Origin: Acetobacteraceae bacterium
GTDB lineage: Bacteria; Pseudomonadota; Alphaproteobacteria; Acetobacterales; Acetobacteraceae
Assembly: GCA_019237355.1 (NCBI GenBank)
Contig: JAFAHH010000685.1
Location: 1-10,838, forward strand
Reading direction: 5' to 3'
Length of the DNA stretch: 10,838 nucleotides
How positions within the stretch are numbered: position 1 is the stretch's first letter; the number at the start of each line of letters is the position of its first letter. This document shows, one piece after another, positions 1-6,735 of the stretch. Both the position numbers and the translations under genes were made by a program. The notes under the pieces were generated by a model that ran no database searches, was not told the DNA's origin, and worked only from the letters and a program-made list of their open reading frames with translations.

Positions 1-1
1 C

Positions 2-241
2 GAACCCTTGGCCGGGATCGATCCGATTGCCGTCGGTGAAATCCGGGACTTAGTGTCTCACCTGAAGGATCGCGGCATCGGCGTGCTGATCACGGATCAT
101 AATGTGCGCGAGACGCTAGAGATCATCGACCGCGCGTATATTATGCATGACGGCCAGGTCTTAATGGAGGGCCGGCCCCACGAGGTTGTTGCGCACCAGG
201 ATGTTCGCCGCGTGTACTTGGGAGAAAGATTTAGCCTCTAG
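2..241 (+). CDS. lptB: LptB, LPS export ABC transporter ATPase, C-terminal fragment
   Basis: The reading frame is already open at the left edge, so only about the last 79 residues are visible. LptB is the cytoplasmic ATPase that powers the LptB2FG transporter, which extracts lipopolysaccharide from the inner membrane and pushes it along the Lpt bridge. The fragment starts at the end of Walker B and the D-loop (E-P-L-A-G-I-D-P, where most LptB proteins have F for L). It continues through the H-loop (L-I-T-D-H-N-V-R-E, switch histidine) and the usual tail with Y-I-M-H-D-G, E-G-R-P and a final Y-L-G-E-R-F. Walker A and the signature motif lie outside the window. The end at 241 is 54 bases before rpoN, and lptB-rpoN-hpf is a known proteobacterial order, which supports LptB over other ABC ATPases. 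Confidence 0.93.
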   Translation, partial: EPLAGIDPIAVGEIRDLVSHLKDRGIGVLITDHNVRETLEIIDRAYIMHDGQVLMEGRPHEVVAHQDVRRVYLGERFSL

Positions 242-295
242 ATTGCCGTCCATGATGTACGGCCTAAGCGAAGCCCAAATTTCACGAGGCGTCAG

Positions 296-1789
296 GTGAT
301 GTCGATCGCGCCGCGCCTCGATCTGCGCCAGACGCAGACGCTTGTGATCACGCCTCAGTTGCGTCAAGCCATCAAGCTCCTCCAATATTCCAATCTCGAA
401 GTCTCCGCCTTTGTGGAGAACGAGCTCGAGCGCAACCCGCTGCTCGAGCGTGATGAACGCGGCGATGCGCCGCCGCCGGAATTGGCCGCGCTCGATCAGC
501 TTGGCGCCACAACGAAACCCAGTGCCGATACTGCGACGCTCGCGCGGGAGGCCACACTGCCCTCGCCTGAGAATACCCCGCTCGACTCGGATCACGGAGA
601 AACTTACGACCCCGGCGGTCCATCGGATGGAGTGAACCGGGAATACCGCCGGAGCGCTGGAGCCGACGAGGGGGACGACCCTGGGATTGAGAATCGCGCC
701 GAAGCACGCCTCAGCCTGCGTGAGCATTTGAGCGAGCAGTTGCGGTTGAGCTTCTCAGACCCATCGGAGCGCATCATCGGCGCCTATCTGATCGCCCTGC
801 TCTGCCCAGCCGGGCGGCTGACGGCCCATCCCGCTTCCATAGCGCAGGCCCTTGGGGTCGGTCTCGAGCGGGTGGAGGCGGTGCGCGCCCGCATGATGCG
901 CTTCGAGCCCGTAGGTCTGTTCGCACGCGATTTGAAAGAATGCTTAAGCGTTCAGCTTGCGGAACGGGACCGGCTCGATCCGGCTATGCAGGCGCTGCTC
1001 GATAACCTGGAGCTTTTGGCCCGGCGAGACTTGCGGCAGCTCATGCTTCTATGCGGTGTCGATGCCGAGGATCTGAGCGGGATGATTGCGGAGGTGCGCG
1101 CCCTCGATCCGAAACCCGGGGCTGGCTGGGATGCTGCGCCGGTGCAGACCTTAGTGCCCGACCTCGTCATGCGCCCCAAAGCCGAAGGCGGCTGGATCGT
1201 CGAACTCAATCCTGAAACGCTGCCGCGTGTGCTTGTGAACCATCGTTTTTATGCCCGCATCATCCCTGGCGCCCCACGTGAGCAGAAGACGTTTCTCACC
1301 GAGCAAATGCAAAATGCGAATTGGCTTGTCAAATCGCTCGAACAGCGGGCGCAGACGATCCTAAAAGTGGCGTCCGAGATAATATCGCAACAGGATGGTT
1401 TCTTCCGGCATGGCGTGAGCCACCTCCGGCCTCTCATTCTTCGGGATATTGCTGAATCTGTAGAAATGCACGAGAGCACGGTTAGCCGTGTGACCAGCAA
1501 TAAGTACATTGCGACGCCGCGTGGGATCTTCGAGCTCAAGTATTTCTTCTCGCCCGCAATTGGAGGAACGTCCTCTGGCGAGAATTACAGCGCCGAGGCG
1601 ATCCGGTATCGGATTCGGGCGCTGATCAGCGCTGAAACACCTCAGCACGTGTTATCCGACGATGCCATTGTCGCGGCACTCCGCAGTGAGGGCGTGGACA
1701 TCGCCCGCCGTACCGTGGCCAAATACCGCGAGGCGCTGCGAATCCCGAGTTCAGTGCAGCGCAAGCGGGAAAAGGCCGTCCCCGCTTAG
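296..1789 (+). CDS. rpoN: RNA polymerase sigma-54 factor RpoN
   Basis: Sigma-54 directs RNA polymerase to -24/-12 promoters and needs AAA+ activators to open them; it typically controls nitrogen, motility and other alternative programmes. The 497 residues match the family length. Region I is at about 1-50 (R-L-D-L-R-Q-T-Q-T-L-V-I-T-P-Q-L then L-L-Q-Y-S-N-L-E). An acidic, poorly conserved region II covers about 51-130, followed by the core-binding part. The helix-turn-helix is near 383-404 (R-D-I-A-E-S-V then H-E-S-T-V-S-R-V), and the diagnostic RpoN box ARRTVAKYRE is at 470-479. Two adjacent starts are possible, GTG at 296 and ATG at 299. GAGG at 286-289 is spaced 6 or 9 bases from them, so the choice is open and changes one residue. 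It lies between lptB and hpf on the same strand, probably in one transcript. Confidence 0.97.
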   Translation: MMSIAPRLDLRQTQTLVITPQLRQAIKLLQYSNLEVSAFVENELERNPLLERDERGDAPPPELAALDQLGATTKPSADTATLAREATLPSPENTPLDSDHGETYDPGGPSDGVNREYRRSAGADEGDDPGIENRAEARLSLREHLSEQLRLSFSDPSERIIGAYLIALLCPAGRLTAHPASIAQALGVGLERVEAVRARMMRFEPVGLFARDLKECLSVQLAERDRLDPAMQALLDNLELLARRDLRQLMLLCGVDAEDLSGMIAEVRALDPKPGAGWDAAPVQTLVPDLVMRPKAEGGWIVELNPETLPRVLVNHRFYARIIPGAPREQKTFLTEQMQNANWLVKSLEQRAQTILKVASEIISQQDGFFRHGVSHLRPLILRDIAESVEMHESTVSRVTSNKYIATPRGIFELKYFFSPAIGGTSSGENYSAEAIRYRIRALISAETPQHVLSDDAIVAALRSEGVDIARRTVAKYREALRIPSSVQRKREKAVPA

Positions 1790-1825
1790 CCACCTGGCGG
1801 GAGCGGCTCCTTCGGTGGAGGCAGA

Positions 1826-2422
1826 ATGCAGATCACCGTGTCTGGCAAGCAGGTCGATCTTTCCGATGCGCTGCGTGTGCGCGTGACCGACCATCTTAGG
1901 AATATCGCGGCGAAATATTTCGATCACGCTCTCGATGCGCAGGTGACGTTTGGACGGGCCCGCACCTTCTTCACTTGCGATATCAACCTTCACGCCGCGC
2001 GCGGGCTGCTCCTCCGTGGTGAGGGCGAATCCAGCGATGCCAACACAGCTTTCGATGATGCCGCTGAACACATAGCCAAGCGGCTCCGGCGATACCGGCG
2101 CCGCTTCAACGAGCATGCACGGGACCTCGCCCACCGCGAGCGTCCACAGCTCGCCCGACAATACGTCCTCCGCCAGGAGGAAGACCAGGGCGAAGGCGCG
2201 GCGCCCACCTACGCCACGATTATTGCAGAGCAACCGACCGAGATCAGGCAGCTCTCGGTCGGCGAGGCCGTGATGCGTATGGATTTAGCCGATCAGCCCT
2301 TGCTGGTTTTTCGCAATAGCGGGTCGGGCGAGCTGAACGTGGTTTACCGGCGAAGCGACGGTCATATCGGTTGGATTGACCCCAGCCAGCCCGCCCCCGC
2401 CGCCGATCAGGCTGATCGCTAG
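1826..2422 (+). CDS. hpf: Long-form ribosome hibernation promoting factor
   Basis: Long HPF binds the decoding centre of the 30S subunit when growth stops and dimerises 70S ribosomes into inactive 100S particles. The 198-residue length is that of the long form. The N-terminal S30AE domain occupies about residues 1-105 (M-Q-I-T-V-S-G-K start; D-A-Q-V-T-F core; A-F-D-D-A-A-E-H-I-A-K-R-L-R-R-Y). A charged linker follows, then the C-terminal dimerisation domain at about 129-188 (I-I-A-E-Q, S-V-G-E-A-V-M-R-M-D-L, L-V-F-R-N, V-V-Y-R-R-S-D-G-H-I-G-W-I-D-P). A good ribosome site, GGAGG, lies 4 bases before the ATG at 1826. The gene starts 36 bases after rpoN, consistent with co-transcription. The proline/alanine-rich last ten residues are unremarkable. 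Confidence 0.96.
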   Translation: MQITVSGKQVDLSDALRVRVTDHLRNIAAKYFDHALDAQVTFGRARTFFTCDINLHAARGLLLRGEGESSDANTAFDDAAEHIAKRLRRYRRRFNEHARDLAHRERPQLARQYVLRQEEDQGEGAAPTYATIIAEQPTEIRQLSVGEAVMRMDLADQPLLVFRNSGSGELNVVYRRSDGHIGWIDPSQPAPAADQADR

Positions 2423-2589
2423 AGCGCTCCCAGTCAGTTGGCCACCAAAAGATAGACCCGCCATCGATGAAACTTGTGGCAAGGTGGGCAAGGTCCCCCC
2501 CGACCAGGTAAGCAGTTGCTTCTTCCCAAGCAGCGATACGCGAGCACGAACCGTAGCGCGGGCAGGAAGCCACCCCTTGAGCGAAAGCA
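2423..2589. other. Convergent intergenic gap where ptsN might be expected
   Basis: These 167 bases separate the end of hpf (+) from the end of rnd (-). No gene, clear hairpin followed by a T-run, or trace of PtsN could be read here. Open frames that cross it on the minus strand are antisense to hpf and resemble nothing known. In many alphaproteobacteria ptsN follows hpf directly. Confidence 0.5.
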
Positions 2590-3225
2590 TCAGTGACTGA
2601 AAATGTCGGGGTTCTCGTATCCTAACAGGTCGAGCTGGGCTCGGGCAGGAAGGAACGCGCAACATGCTTCAGCTAGCGACAGCCGGTTTTCTCGCACGAG
2701 TAGGGCTTCCAACCGCTCCCATAGCGCATGCAGGTGCAACACGTCGGAAGCGGCGTAAGCGAGCTGATCCGCGCTGAGTTCCGGTGCACCCCAATCGGAG
2801 CTTTGCTGTTGCTTCGAGAGCTCCACTCCGAGAAGCTCTTTGCAGAGGTCCTTTAGCCCATGGCGGTCGGTATAGGTCCGTGTGAGGCGGGCCGCGATTT
2901 TCGTACAGCGTACGGGCGCCACGGTGATTCCAAGATTGAGCTGGAGCACGGCCACATCGAAGCGGGCGAAATGCATCAGCTTCATAACCGTTGGGTCGGC
3001 GAGAAGCCGCTTGAGGTTCGGGCAGTTATACCCATAGCCGCCCAGGCGGGATGGAATAAGCTGCACGAGGTGGGCATGTCCGTCTCCGGCCGAGAGTTGC
3101 ACGAGGCACAGCCGGTCTCGGTGCGGGTTAAGCCCCATTGTTTCCGTATCGACGGCCACGACCGGACTGAGTAGCAGATCTTCCGGCAAATCGTGCCTGT
3201 AGAGGTGGATGGTGCCGGTGGGCAT
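2590..3225 (-). CDS. rnd: Ribonuclease D (short alphaproteobacterial type)
   Basis: RNase D is a 3'-to-5' exoribonuclease of the DEDDy superfamily that trims 3' ends of tRNA precursors and other small RNAs, using two metal ions. From the ATG at 3225 the protein has 211 residues. That is the size of the short alphaproteobacterial form, which has the exonuclease domain but not the HRDC domains of the E. coli enzyme. All catalytic residues are visible: D26 and E28 in V-D-T-E-T-M-G-L, D90 in H-F-A-R-F-D-V-A, and the Y157-x3-D161 pair in L-A-Y-A-A-S-D-V-L-H-L. R-H-G-L-K-D-L and the S-S-D-W motif are also typical. A GTG at 3243 would add six residues. Neither start has a clear Shine-Dalgarno; the ATG is preferred because family members begin close to the L-H-x(3)-L-P stretch. 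tRNA-Leu lies just upstream on the same strand. Confidence 0.93.
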   Translation of the reverse strand: MPTGTIHLYRHDLPEDLLLSPVVAVDTETMGLNPHRDRLCLVQLSAGDGHAHLVQLIPSRLGGYGYNCPNLKRLLADPTVMKLMHFARFDVAVLQLNLGITVAPVRCTKIAARLTRTYTDRHGLKDLCKELLGVELSKQQQSSDWGAPELSADQLAYAASDVLHLHALWERLEALLVRENRLSLAEACCAFLPARAQLDLLGYENPDIFSH

Positions 3226-3314
3226 GAATTGAATGGTGGCCACGTTTGGAATTCACGTTGGGCTGAGCCGGCCCCTTATCGCTTATGCCCCGGTCCTAAA
3301 TGCCCAGAACGACA

Positions 3315-3398
3315 TGCCCAGGAGAAGACTCGAACTTCCACGGCCTTGCGGCCACAGGTACCTGAAACCTGCGCGTCTACCAGTTCCGCCACCTGGGC
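3315..3398 (-). tRNA. tRNA-Leu (anticodon CAG)
   Basis: Read on the minus strand, this 84-base stretch folds as a class II tRNA. The acceptor stem GCCCAGG (3398-3392) pairs perfectly with CCTGGGC (3322-3316), with A as discriminator at 3315. The D-arm contains AACTGGTAGAC. The anticodon stem CAGGT/ACCTG encloses the loop TTCAGGT, giving anticodon CAG with U33 and G37. The long variable arm GGCC-GCAA-GGCC is the mark of Leu/Ser/Tyr tRNAs. The T-arm is GGAAG-TTCGAGT-CTTCT with one G-U pair. The bases after the discriminator are TGT, so CCA is not encoded and must be added by CCA nucleotidyltransferase. Anticodon CAG reads CUG, a common leucine codon in GC-rich genomes. Confidence 0.96.
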
Positions 3399-3414
3399 AA
3401 AAGAGCGCGAGGGC

Positions 3415-3444
3415 CATGTATCCCTCGGGGCCTGCCCGCGTCAA
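3415..3444 (-). promoter_or_regulatory. Probable housekeeping promoter of tRNA-Leu
   Basis: On the minus strand, TTGACG (3444-3439) forms a near-perfect -35 box. It is followed after 18 bases by TACATG (3420-3415) as a modest -10 box. This predicts transcription starting near 3408, about ten bases before the first base of the mature tRNA, a normal leader length. The -35 is convincing and the -10 weak. The same transcript could continue into rnd, since I see no hairpin with a T-run in the 89 bases between the tRNA and the rnd ATG. Confidence 0.55.
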
Positions 3445-3540
3445 GATTTAGCCGCGCCAGGACGAAATCACGCCTGGAAGAATTCCCGGGCGCAGGTGAA
3501 GGACACAACAGGAGCTGGTCACAGCGAGAGGCGAGAGTTC

Positions 3541-4181
3541 ATGAGTACGGGCAAACAAATCGAACTGAATGAGCTGATTGCGCTGATCGGCAGGCAAGAG
3601 CCGCCCAGCCGGACAATAATCGCAATCGCAGGCGCGCCCGGATCGGGCAAGTCGGCGCTAGCCGAAAGCATAACGAGGAAGCTGAATAATCAAGAAGCCG
3701 AAAGTACGGCTATCCTGCCGATGGATGGTTTTCATTTGGATGATAGTGTGCTGCGGCAACTTGGGTCACATGCGGGAAGGGTGCGCCAGAAACCTTCGAT
3801 GTCGCTGGTCTGCTGCACACGCTGACTCGCCTCAAGACAAATCAAGAATCTTGGATCGTGGTGCCGGTGTTTGATCGCGATCTTGAGCTCGCCCGTGCGG
3901 GGGCGCGGCTCATACCCCAATCGGTGCGACGGGTGATGGTCGAGGGCAATTACCTCCTGTTGAATGAGGAGCCTTGGTCACGTCTCCACGAAATCTTCGA
4001 CCTTACTATCATGGTCGAGGTGCCCCGACATATCTTACGCGACCGTCTGAACCAGCGATGGCTTGGACACGGACTTGCATCGGCCGACGTTGCGCGCAAG
4101 GTGGAGGGCAATGATCTTCCCAATGGGGATATCGTGGCCCGAAGGAGTATCGAGGCGGCTTTCTACTTAATTCACACATGA
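3541..4181 (+). pseudogene. P-loop nucleoside/sugar kinase (uridine kinase/FrcK-like), frameshifted
   Basis: Two frames together encode one kinase of about 212 residues from the uridine kinase/pantothenate kinase-like P-loop superfamily; close alphaproteobacterial relatives are often annotated as fructose-transport-system kinases. The first part starts at ATG 3541, with GAGAGG 9 bases upstream. It holds Walker A G-A-P-G-S-G-K-S (residues 31-38) and the conserved M-D-G-F-H-L-D-D (61-68). After A78 the frame goes astray and stops at about 3825. The second frame resumes at once with K-G-A-P-E-T-F-D-V-A-G-L (from about 3777), then V-P-V-F-D-R, V-E-G-N-Y-L-L-L, a lid-like R-D-R-L-N-Q-R-W and N-D-L-P-N-G. 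Adding one base near 3774-3775 gives A-R-K-G-A-P-E-T, the usual family sequence, so one base appears to be missing. The substrate cannot be told from sequence. As written it would make only a 95-residue inactive fragment. Confidence 0.85.
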
Positions 4182-4514
4182 AGCTTTTGCCACGAGAGCA
4201 CATATCTTGAGATGGCGCCGTTATAGCGGATGACCGCCGACCCGAGGGCGGTCGCAAATTGGCGGGAAGCAAACCACTGGGCCGAGGAGGTTCTGTACCG
4301 CTTGGAGCGCGGTGTAGATCGGCAACCCGCAGTTTCGCTTTGCTATGCACTTTTGTATGCCAGTGTCTATTCACGACGCTTCCCGACGTAGCCGTGATCT
4401 TCGAGCCGGTCAGTGCAAATCGGCCCTCACCAAAAATTGATATAAACGGATCAGTTGTGTGCTCGTGCATGTCAATCCCGTCCTTTAGCCATATTGGAAA
4501 CACGGGGGAAAGAG
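4182..4514. other. Intergenic region upstream of the HAF/PEP-CTERM gene
   Basis: This 333-base stretch contains no convincing gene. The frame of the following gene is open back to 4455, but that upstream part has no ribosome site and no signal-peptide character. A 7-bp perfect hairpin (GACCGCC at 4232-4238, GGCGGTC at 4247-4253) lies about 50 bases after the kinase stop. It has no T-run on either strand, so a terminator role is uncertain. TATAAA at 4441-4446 could be a -10 box for the next gene, but I see no matching -35. Confidence 0.45.
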
Positions 4515-5492
4515 ATGTTACGAATGTATGCATCGAGGGTTCTATATGGCTTCGCCCTACTGTCCCTCGCTGTCCCAGTTCAGGCAGCGACCTACACATT
4601 CACCACTATCAACTTTGGAAGCTTCAATACCCAAGCAAACGGCATAAACGACTCGGGCCAGATCGTTGGCTCCTATTTCGGGCCGGGCGGGTCCGTCATG
4701 CATGGATTTCGGTACGACTCGGGCACACTTACCACGATTGACGTGCCCGGCTCCCGAACCACAAATGACAGGGGCATCAACAACGCTGGCCAAATTGTCG
4801 GGAGCTATTTCGGCCAGGGTGGCACCCACGGCTTTCTCGACAATGCCGGAACTTTTCTCACTATTGATGCGCCGAATGCGTCTAGTACGGATGCCTACGA
4901 CGTCAACAATGCTGGGCAGGTCGTCGGCACCTATCTGGGCCCAGGCACCGAAGCCGCCGCCAACCGGCACGGCTTTCTTCGAAGCGCGGACGGGATCAGC
5001 ACTATCGATGTCCCTGGCCGGGCTGGCTTTACGGGCACCATGGCCATCAATGATTCCGGACAGATCGTGGGGAACTATTCCGGCGCCGATAACCGCAACC
5101 ACGGCTATGTCGCGAATGCCGGCACCTACACGACCATTGACGTGCCCGGGGCGGTCGGCTCCTCGGCGAACGGGATCAATAATGCCGGGCTGATTGTGGG
5201 AACCTACACCGATGCCCAGTCTCACAGCCACGGCTTCCTTGATGATGCTGGTAATTTCACCACGATTGATATACCGGGGGCGATCAATTCATTTGTCAAT
5301 GGAATCAATGACGCCGGGCAGATCGTTGGCTACTACACCGACCCCGCCTTCCAAAGTCATGCGTTCCTTGCGACCCCTGGAAATGCGCCACCCCCGGCAG
5401 GTGCTCCCGAGCCCGGTTCACTAACGATACTCGGCGCTGGCGTGCTCGCGCTTGGAGGTTTGCTCGTGATAAGGCGGGGACGAGGGATATGA
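4515..5492 (+). CDS. Secreted HAF-repeat protein with PEP-CTERM sorting signal
   Basis: This 325-residue protein is exported and probably anchored, processed and released by an exosortase. ATG 4515 is chosen because a purine-rich ribosome site (GGGGGAAAGAG) lies just before it and a signal peptide follows: M-L-R-M-Y-A-S-R, a hydrophobic core, and V-Q-A|A near residue 24. Residues about 39-287 are six repeats of 38-48 residues with the pattern G-I-N-[D/N]-[S/A]-G-Q-I-V-G-x-Y, H-G-F, then T-I-D-V-P-G, which is the HAF repeat family; a beta-rich fold is likely. The C-terminus (298-325) is a standard PEP-CTERM signal: P-E-P, a leucine/glycine-rich membrane helix and the basic end R-R-G-R-G-I. Such proteins are linked to exopolysaccharide and biofilm production in Gram-negatives. 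The molecular role of HAF repeats is not established. It stands alone and converges on rimI. Confidence 0.9.
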   Translation: MLRMYASRVLYGFALLSLAVPVQAATYTFTTINFGSFNTQANGINDSGQIVGSYFGPGGSVMHGFRYDSGTLTTIDVPGSRTTNDRGINNAGQIVGSYFGQGGTHGFLDNAGTFLTIDAPNASSTDAYDVNNAGQVVGTYLGPGTEAAANRHGFLRSADGISTIDVPGRAGFTGTMAINDSGQIVGNYSGADNRNHGYVANAGTYTTIDVPGAVGSSANGINNAGLIVGTYTDAQSHSHGFLDDAGNFTTIDIPGAINSFVNGINDAGQIVGYYTDPAFQSHAFLATPGNAPPPAGAPEPGSLTILGAGVLALGGLLVIRRGRGI

Positions 5493-5592
5493 TCTGCAAG
5501 AGCGTGATGGCTTGGGGCGGACTCGCCGGAAAGCCTGAACCGCCCTGGAACGACAACAAAAACGATAGCGCGAAGGCTTCGACGTGGTGCCG

Positions 5593-6063
5593 TCATCCAT
5601 CATCATGAGGACTGGGTGGGGGCGGTAATTGCGCCCGCAATACCAAAGCGTCCACGCCGCCCCGGTAATAACCCGGCCGGCGCCCGGTTTCGGTAAATTT
5701 GCATTTTATGTAGAGGGCGTGTGCCGCCCGGTTCCTCGCCGAGACCTCAAGGAATATCTCCCGTGCGCCAAGCGAAGCAGCCTTTTCCATGCCGGCCGTG
5801 AGTAGCGCGGTTCCTAAACCGCGTGCACGTAAGCCAGGCAGCACGCCCATCGTAAGCACCTCCGCCTGATCCACCGCGCAACGGGCAAGAATCATCCCTC
5901 CAGCAGGATGAAAGAGGGCAAACACCCTTGGGAAGCGAAGCTGTAGGCCAATGGCGTCCGCTCCCCAGCTTTCACCTTCCGGAAAGCTCGCGCGGTGGAT
6001 TGCCGCCAGGACCGGTGCATGGATCATGTCCGCCGGCGTGATCCCGTACTTCCATTCAATCAT
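5593..6063 (-). CDS. rimI: RimI, ribosomal-protein-S18-alanine N-acetyltransferase
   Basis: RimI is a cytoplasmic GNAT enzyme that moves an acetyl group from acetyl-CoA to the N-terminal alanine of ribosomal protein S18. The 156 residues contain the GNAT acetyl-CoA motif M-G-V-L-P-G-L-R-A-R-G-L-G (R79 to G84 bind the pyrophosphate). They also contain F-L-E-V-S-A-R-N-x-x-A-x-x-L-Y (105-118) and the RimI-typical G-R-R-P-G-Y-Y-R-G-G-V-D-A-L-V-L (127-142). Other GNATs lack this last combination, and linkage to tsaB makes RimI the best call. The ATG at 6063 overlaps the end of tsaB by 8 bases (ATGATTGA), and no Shine-Dalgarno is seen, so translation is probably coupled to tsaB. The proline-rich last ten residues are not conserved features. 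Confidence 0.9.
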   Translation of the reverse strand: MIEWKYGITPADMIHAPVLAAIHRASFPEGESWGADAIGLQLRFPRVFALFHPAGGMILARCAVDQAEVLTMGVLPGLRARGLGTALLTAGMEKAASLGAREIFLEVSARNRAAHALYIKCKFTETGRRPGYYRGGVDALVLRAQLPPPPSPHDDG

Positions 6064-6724
6064 GGGCAGGGTGTGGGGTCGGCGGAGCCCCGTCCGCAGG
6101 CAAGCTTACTGCAGGCGGATCGACATAGAGCGGCTGGGCCGGCCGCGGCGGGCGCTGCCCAGCCCACCGAGCGATGGCGGCCAGCGCGACGAGCCGCGGG
6201 CAGAGCGCCCGGACATCGGTGAGCACCACGTCGCAGTCACCGGCCGCGAGCCGTGCGGCGACCTCAATCGCGGCATCGCCCGCGACCGCGACCGGGTAGG
6301 GTGGCCGGGGTAGTGCATCTAGGCGCGCAGCCTCAATCTCATGGCCGCGTTCCAAAAACACACGTCCGCGACGGCTGTCGGTGGCGACCCACAACCTGCG
6401 GCCGCCCAGATACGGAAGGCCTTCCGCCATTGCCTCACCAACCGTGACACCGACAACCGGACGGTCCAGTCCTAGCCCAATTCCATGCGCGAGCGAAAGG
6501 GCGGCGCGAATTCCAGTGAAGCTGCCGGGACCTACCGTTACGGCAATCAGGTCGAGCTGCATGGGGGCAAGCTGCGCTTCCGCGAGCACGGATGCCGCCG
6601 CAGCCGGCAGAAAACCGGCTTGGCCGCGATCGCCCTCCCTCTGACGCGCGGCAATGACGGCATGGTCAACCACCACCCCGACCGAGGCACGGCGTAGTGC
6701 CCCATCAAGAGCCAAGATCCGCAC
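6056..6724 (-). CDS. tsaB: TsaB, tRNA t6A synthesis partner protein
   Basis: TsaB (YeaZ) forms a complex with TsaD and TsaE that adds threonylcarbamoyl to A37 of tRNAs reading ANN codons. It has the ASKHA fold but acts as a scaffold. The family signature G-P-G-S-F-T-G-I-R-A-A-L-S-L is at residues 65-78, and the N-terminus R-I-L-A-L-D-G-A is the usual first strand. The start is placed at GTG 6724: AAGGA lies 8 bases upstream, the protein then begins directly with the fold (222 residues), and the gap to ygfZ is 11 bases. An ATG at 6763 would add 13 non-conserved residues and overlap ygfZ by 28 bases with no ribosome site. The C-terminal P-L-Y-V-D-P-P is typical. The gene is followed by overlapping rimI. 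Confidence 0.93.
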   Translation of the reverse strand: MRILALDGALRRASVGVVVDHAVIAARQREGDRGQAGFLPAAAASVLAEAQLAPMQLDLIAVTVGPGSFTGIRAALSLAHGIGLGLDRPVVGVTVGEAMAEGLPYLGGRRLWVATDSRRGRVFLERGHEIEAARLDALPRPPYPVAVAGDAAIEVAARLAAGDCDVVLTDVRALCPRLVALAAIARWAGQRPPRPAQPLYVDPPAVSLPADGAPPTPHPAHD

Positions 6725-6735
6725 CGCTGCGTTCC

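Noticed and set aside
161..727. 188-codon open frame on the minus strand over the start of rpoN
   Set aside because: It is antisense to clearly conserved rpoN codons, resembles no family and is a usual result of GC-rich coding DNA.
3315..3398. tRNA-Leu as an integration site for a mobile element
   Set aside because: I saw no second copy of the tRNA 3' end, no integrase and no transposase in the window.
3193..3540. Upstream extension of the kinase frame across the tRNA and the start of rnd
   Set aside because: It runs antisense through tRNA-Leu and has no ribosome site; the kinase fold starts after ATG 3541.
4455..4514. Twenty extra residues before the PEP-CTERM protein start
   Set aside because: They would bury the signal peptide, and the ribosome site GGGGGAAAGAG sits directly before ATG 4515.
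4557..5231. 224-codon minus-strand frame across the HAF protein gene
   Set aside because: Its repeated look is only the antisense of the HAF repeats; the plus frame has signal peptide, repeat consensus and PEP-CTERM.
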